Source: CAYRFE01 sp964423645 [NCBI: uncultured bacterium] (GTDB lineage: Bacteria; Macinerneyibacteriota; Macinerneyibacteria; Macinerneyibacteriales). From it: DNA of 17,114 nt. Every line of letters begins with the position of its first letter. Positions within the stretch are counted from its first letter, which is position 1. This document shows positions 16,701-17,114 of this stretch, in pieces. Below the pieces are notes generated by a model. That model was not told where the DNA came from. It made no database searches and saw nothing but the letters and a program-made list of their open reading frames with translations. A program made the translations under genes and the position numbers. The stretch lies in NCBI GenBank assembly GCA_964423645.1, contig CAYRFE010000046.1, positions 1-17,114 of the forward strand. The letters run 5' to 3'.

Positions 16701-16932
16701 TATTATTTTGTATTTTGTCTATTGCTTTTAGAAATTCTTTTTTATTATTGTCTTTTATAGCTCTCTCAATTATTCCTTCAAGTATTTTAAACTCTGTATC
16801 TACATTTTTCATGTTTATTTTTAAAGAATCATACTTTTTCCACTCATTGACATAATTAAAAGTTTGGGTTACGGCATTAAGCGCAAAACAGAAAAACATC
16901 ACAAAATAAATACTCATAATAGTTTTTTTCAT
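10741..16932 (-). CDS. Giant alpha-2-macroglobulin family protein with thioester and carboxypeptidase-regulatory-like domain
   Basis: This 2063-residue protein is exported by a signal peptide (residues about 1-20, cut after ALNA) and has no lipobox, so it is periplasmic or secreted rather than membrane-anchored. An alpha-helical N-terminal region (about 20-340) precedes macroglobulin domains, with YVLTDKKIYRPGQTVYYK (about 551-568) typical of MG2/MG3. A carboxypeptidase-regulatory-like domain (GKIFGRVLEESTGEPIPGA, about 1168-1250) is inserted before the later MG domains. The thioester motif PYGCLEQ has Cys1527 and Gln1530. The thioester domain helices continue to RYWHSTKGTVEACYALL, and a C-terminal MG10-like domain follows (about 1920-2063, with GTHTIEYMMYVTHTG and MYAPEF). 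Bacterial A2Ms are thought to trap attacking proteases covalently. The usual pbpC partner is not seen in the window. A ribosome binding site AAAGGAAT lies 9 nt before the ATG. The first two thirds are markedly AT-rich compared with the last third. Confidence 0.95.
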   Translation of the reverse strand: MKKTIMSIYFVMFFCFALNAVTQTFNYVNEWKKYDSLKINMKNVDTEFKILEGIIERAIKDNNKKEFLKAIDKIQNNKYYEINKTITLYDRQIKKVKSPEKELFFRLKAKKLIYYSMGNSTRILDKKIIKKDIATWTPEYFKKEISNCYEKSLKNREFAKDVLIKDIPKSLLTIDENKKPTIVSLYDYMVYDAIEYYLSISSHDQANFNMGISEFLELRFKKQTMNDFHRALFLLQELMRYFKKNNDHENFVSTEIFRLNVLKPDNRVLYLGELLETNTENSGYGLAVYALFENFLKNYEKSSDKDQLPESLKIKFLPLCDDVLKKWPDSKGAIICKSIRYFLDSSKYLLVQIEPQLEAKKPFRIFVTYQGINTLYLKAIPITNTPFSKLPSFQDVMNDQPVLSWEFQLPKHDERVPVTTEVFCPGLDYGKYYLVASDSKDFDQNTSFVTRNTCNVSNLSIVTTHFEDKVLITVLDCFSGQPIVNADVFVVEKENSKKNDIIIHKKTDLVGQVFFDNASKIIIEADKDKSGFLLSANNSYSKHFDDDYREYMYVLTDKKIYRPGQTVYYKLLFFKYNDFNRKVIQNEEQRCSIESQDGDFRLRIEGTTNEYGSIAGSFVIPSTLQNGRITFNFDHTIIVEQYKKKGFDIKITPDTKQYNVGENVVINGAVSAYGDFPIDNAKVKYSVFLLNDESVRDYYAKVELDLKKSIFDESFKKTLLKNGQVVSNPDGVFTFSFMAKPEIDENEFYRSNRNFYVVVIEATDVNGETNTIEHIVSAYNSKTSSYISVKLDLPTEVYFPGKRIQLPLSIKDGNGRITNADVTITIKKIRESLPRRVFRKKLWEQPLKGRLYTNTITKAEYTKLFPFDYYEDEKNQHEEEDIENHQIIYKKNVFYRENTKIFIDVPSCLQEGRYVIEINAKIGEETDEVIHEYQIIDEKSKLRGEQFFDFYIKEQNYKPGSIVTLHCWSALESSIVVTTSSKKNIESRVHSIPAGYSTIKIPIGKEVSELFGIEVYGIRLNNRYEKTFNLKVKESGAEYNNLNISFSTFRNKLVPGESEKWTLKIKKTNSDVVDAELATVLYDASLDSIIDNVWTFPRFNSFNRYSFSRQSSRQSYFRDKPEVSDIISGFSRDYYVYPEVKDTDMFRYSMVQLMKNIDRMILPGDTTGKIFGRVLEESTGEPIPGATVMIEGTQLGASTMANGEYFVLGVEPGVYKVKCLVVGYSTASIQSVYVGTNNRTYVEFHMATKIAGMEHVIIDSQNRPIDGFEKPITEGKIIHGKTFLALQSELYEIALRKKFSDTAFFYPQLRPNSKKEIEIDFTIPEMITRWRFQGFTHDKNMHFGLVQRTLVTQKELMVIPNPPRFLREGDTIDFTAKVTNLTENVLKGRVELLLLDAESMQPIHEKFSLANAQQSFTAQKGKSDLITWRLKIPVGISAVTYRVVAKSGKFSDGEEMMLPILTNKQLVAESKSVPIGAYSDTHIELPNLLNTASDSLVHHALTFELSSNVTWYAVESLPYLIDYPYGCLEQTFSQYYANKMALHVLKSSPTVKSYFESMKNNPDSLLFKKIHTNTSLYTLMQEEMPWILNGRSQRDYRHRVSVMFQDNELAREMEKAFEKFEKSQNPNGSLSWFPGGPEDRFITQHIVSGFGHLIQLGIVSLKEEARVQSFVTKAVRYLDSAMFSSIQSQKTNGHNQHVSSEIHYFYMRSFFSDIPLEPRYKDAYTTRLNALVPVAQKESVMLRTMLALALHRNGNSNDARAFLKALLAESECHESTGRKWVNGGNYYWYDAPIETHALLIEAFSEIEKNVVVVDEIKTWLIVQRKDRYWHSTKGTVEACYALLLGGIREQKKDKPLQVVIGDRQMNTSALTDNGFLSTSFHTQDITSAMGRVSVKNPTDQMAWGTLTWQYFESLDKIPQSSSALSVRKELFVERMNGATVTWEPVTAQTHLQPGDKVRATLHITAAKQMQYVHLKDMRASCFEPMNVVSEYKSSGNLGYYMTTKDASTNFFMYWLPEGTHTIEYMMYVTHTGNFSNGITTIQCMYAPEFTSHSEGIRVNITGK

Positions 16933-16956
16933 AGTACCAATTCCTTTGTTTTAATT

Positions 16957-16985
16957 ATTTTAACGCATTTGGTTTTGATTCACAA
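16957..16985 (-). promoter_or_regulatory. Promoter of the A2M gene
   Basis: Minus-strand -35 TTGTGA (16985-16980), 17-nt spacer, -10 TAAAAT (16962-16957), followed by the ribosome binding site and the ATG at 16932. It sits between the terminator of the upstream A2M copy and this gene, so each copy is probably transcribed on its own. Confidence 0.5.
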
Positions 16986-17005
16986 TCAAAATATTTTTTT
17001 AGTAT

Positions 17006-17033
17006 TTAAAAAAGGGAGCCTTTCAGCTCCCTT
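17006..17033 (-). terminator. Terminator of the upstream A2M copy
   Basis: AAGGGAGC pairs with GCTCCCTT over a 6-nt loop (17033-17012). On the minus strand the second arm runs into a continuous T-run (CCCTTTTTTAAAT). This is a canonical intrinsic terminator 26 nt after the stop codon of the partial gene. Confidence 0.85.
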
Positions 17034-17114
17034 GTAATCGTTCAATCGTTATGAAAACTTCATTTCCCCGTGATATTCACCCGTATTCCTTCGGAGTGAC
17101 TGGTGAACTCAGGG
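17012..17114. repeat. 103-bp direct repeat, right copy
   Basis: It is identical to 10693-10795 and is cut by the window edge. See the left copy for extent and offset. Confidence 0.97.
17060..17114 (-). CDS. 3' end of a second A2M-family gene (partial)
   Basis: The last 17 codons and the stop are present (PEFTSHSEGIRVNITGK), identical in DNA and protein to the end of the complete A2M gene at 10741-16932. The gene continues past the right edge on the minus strand. Since it ends 127 nt before the start of the complete gene, the two form a head-to-tail tandem pair. Identity of the rest of the gene cannot be judged from this window. Confidence 0.9.
   Translation of the reverse strand, partial: PEFTSHSEGIRVNITGK

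Overview
The window comes from a diderm (Gram-negative-type) bacterium of moderate G+C content. The evidence is a periplasmic YfiR-like protein, a transmembrane chemoreceptor, a lipoprotein with a Bacteroidetes-type beta-propeller sequence, and a giant exported alpha-2-macroglobulin (A2M) protein whose layout resembles Bacteroidetes/FCB-type members. Only about 58 nt of 16S rRNA are visible, so I do not name a phylum.

Layout, left to right. Positions 1-362 hold the start of an rRNA operon on the minus strand: a near-consensus promoter, then tRNA-Glu(UUC), then the 5' end of 16S rRNA. Positions 394-2639 hold a minus-strand pair with its own promoter and terminator: a YfiR-like periplasmic protein followed by a methyl-accepting chemoreceptor whose sensor region looks like the CHASE8-type sensor of YfiN. 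Positions 2634-6550 hold a tightly coupled minus-strand operon: a tandem two-domain ThyX-like flavoprotein, a GNAT acetyltransferase and a beta-CASP metallo-beta-lactamase ribonuclease. A possible 43-residue membrane peptide gene lies just upstream. Positions 7136-8218 hold a plus-strand propeller lipoprotein. Positions 8490-10184 hold a minus-strand M3 oligoendopeptidase. Positions 10741-16932 hold a 2063-residue A2M with an intact thioester motif. The last 55 nt are the 3' end of another A2M gene, identical to the end of the first, so A2M genes are repeated in tandem.

The intergenic regions hold a family of short non-coding mobile elements. Two copies (8246-8407 and 10308-10469) are each exactly 162 bp, have imperfect terminal inverted repeats and are flanked by perfect 5-bp direct repeats (TTTAT and AGTTC). 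Their core encodes two hairpins, one of which shows a compensatory base-pair change. A third copy (10521-10676) is diverged and has an unrelated palindrome in its core. A fourth (6790-6868) is the core alone.

Points most worth following up are the mobile element family, the YfiR-like/chemoreceptor pair, the A2M tandem array with identical 3' ends and mosaic composition, and the ThyX-like protein whose two halves keep complementary parts of the ThyX motif.
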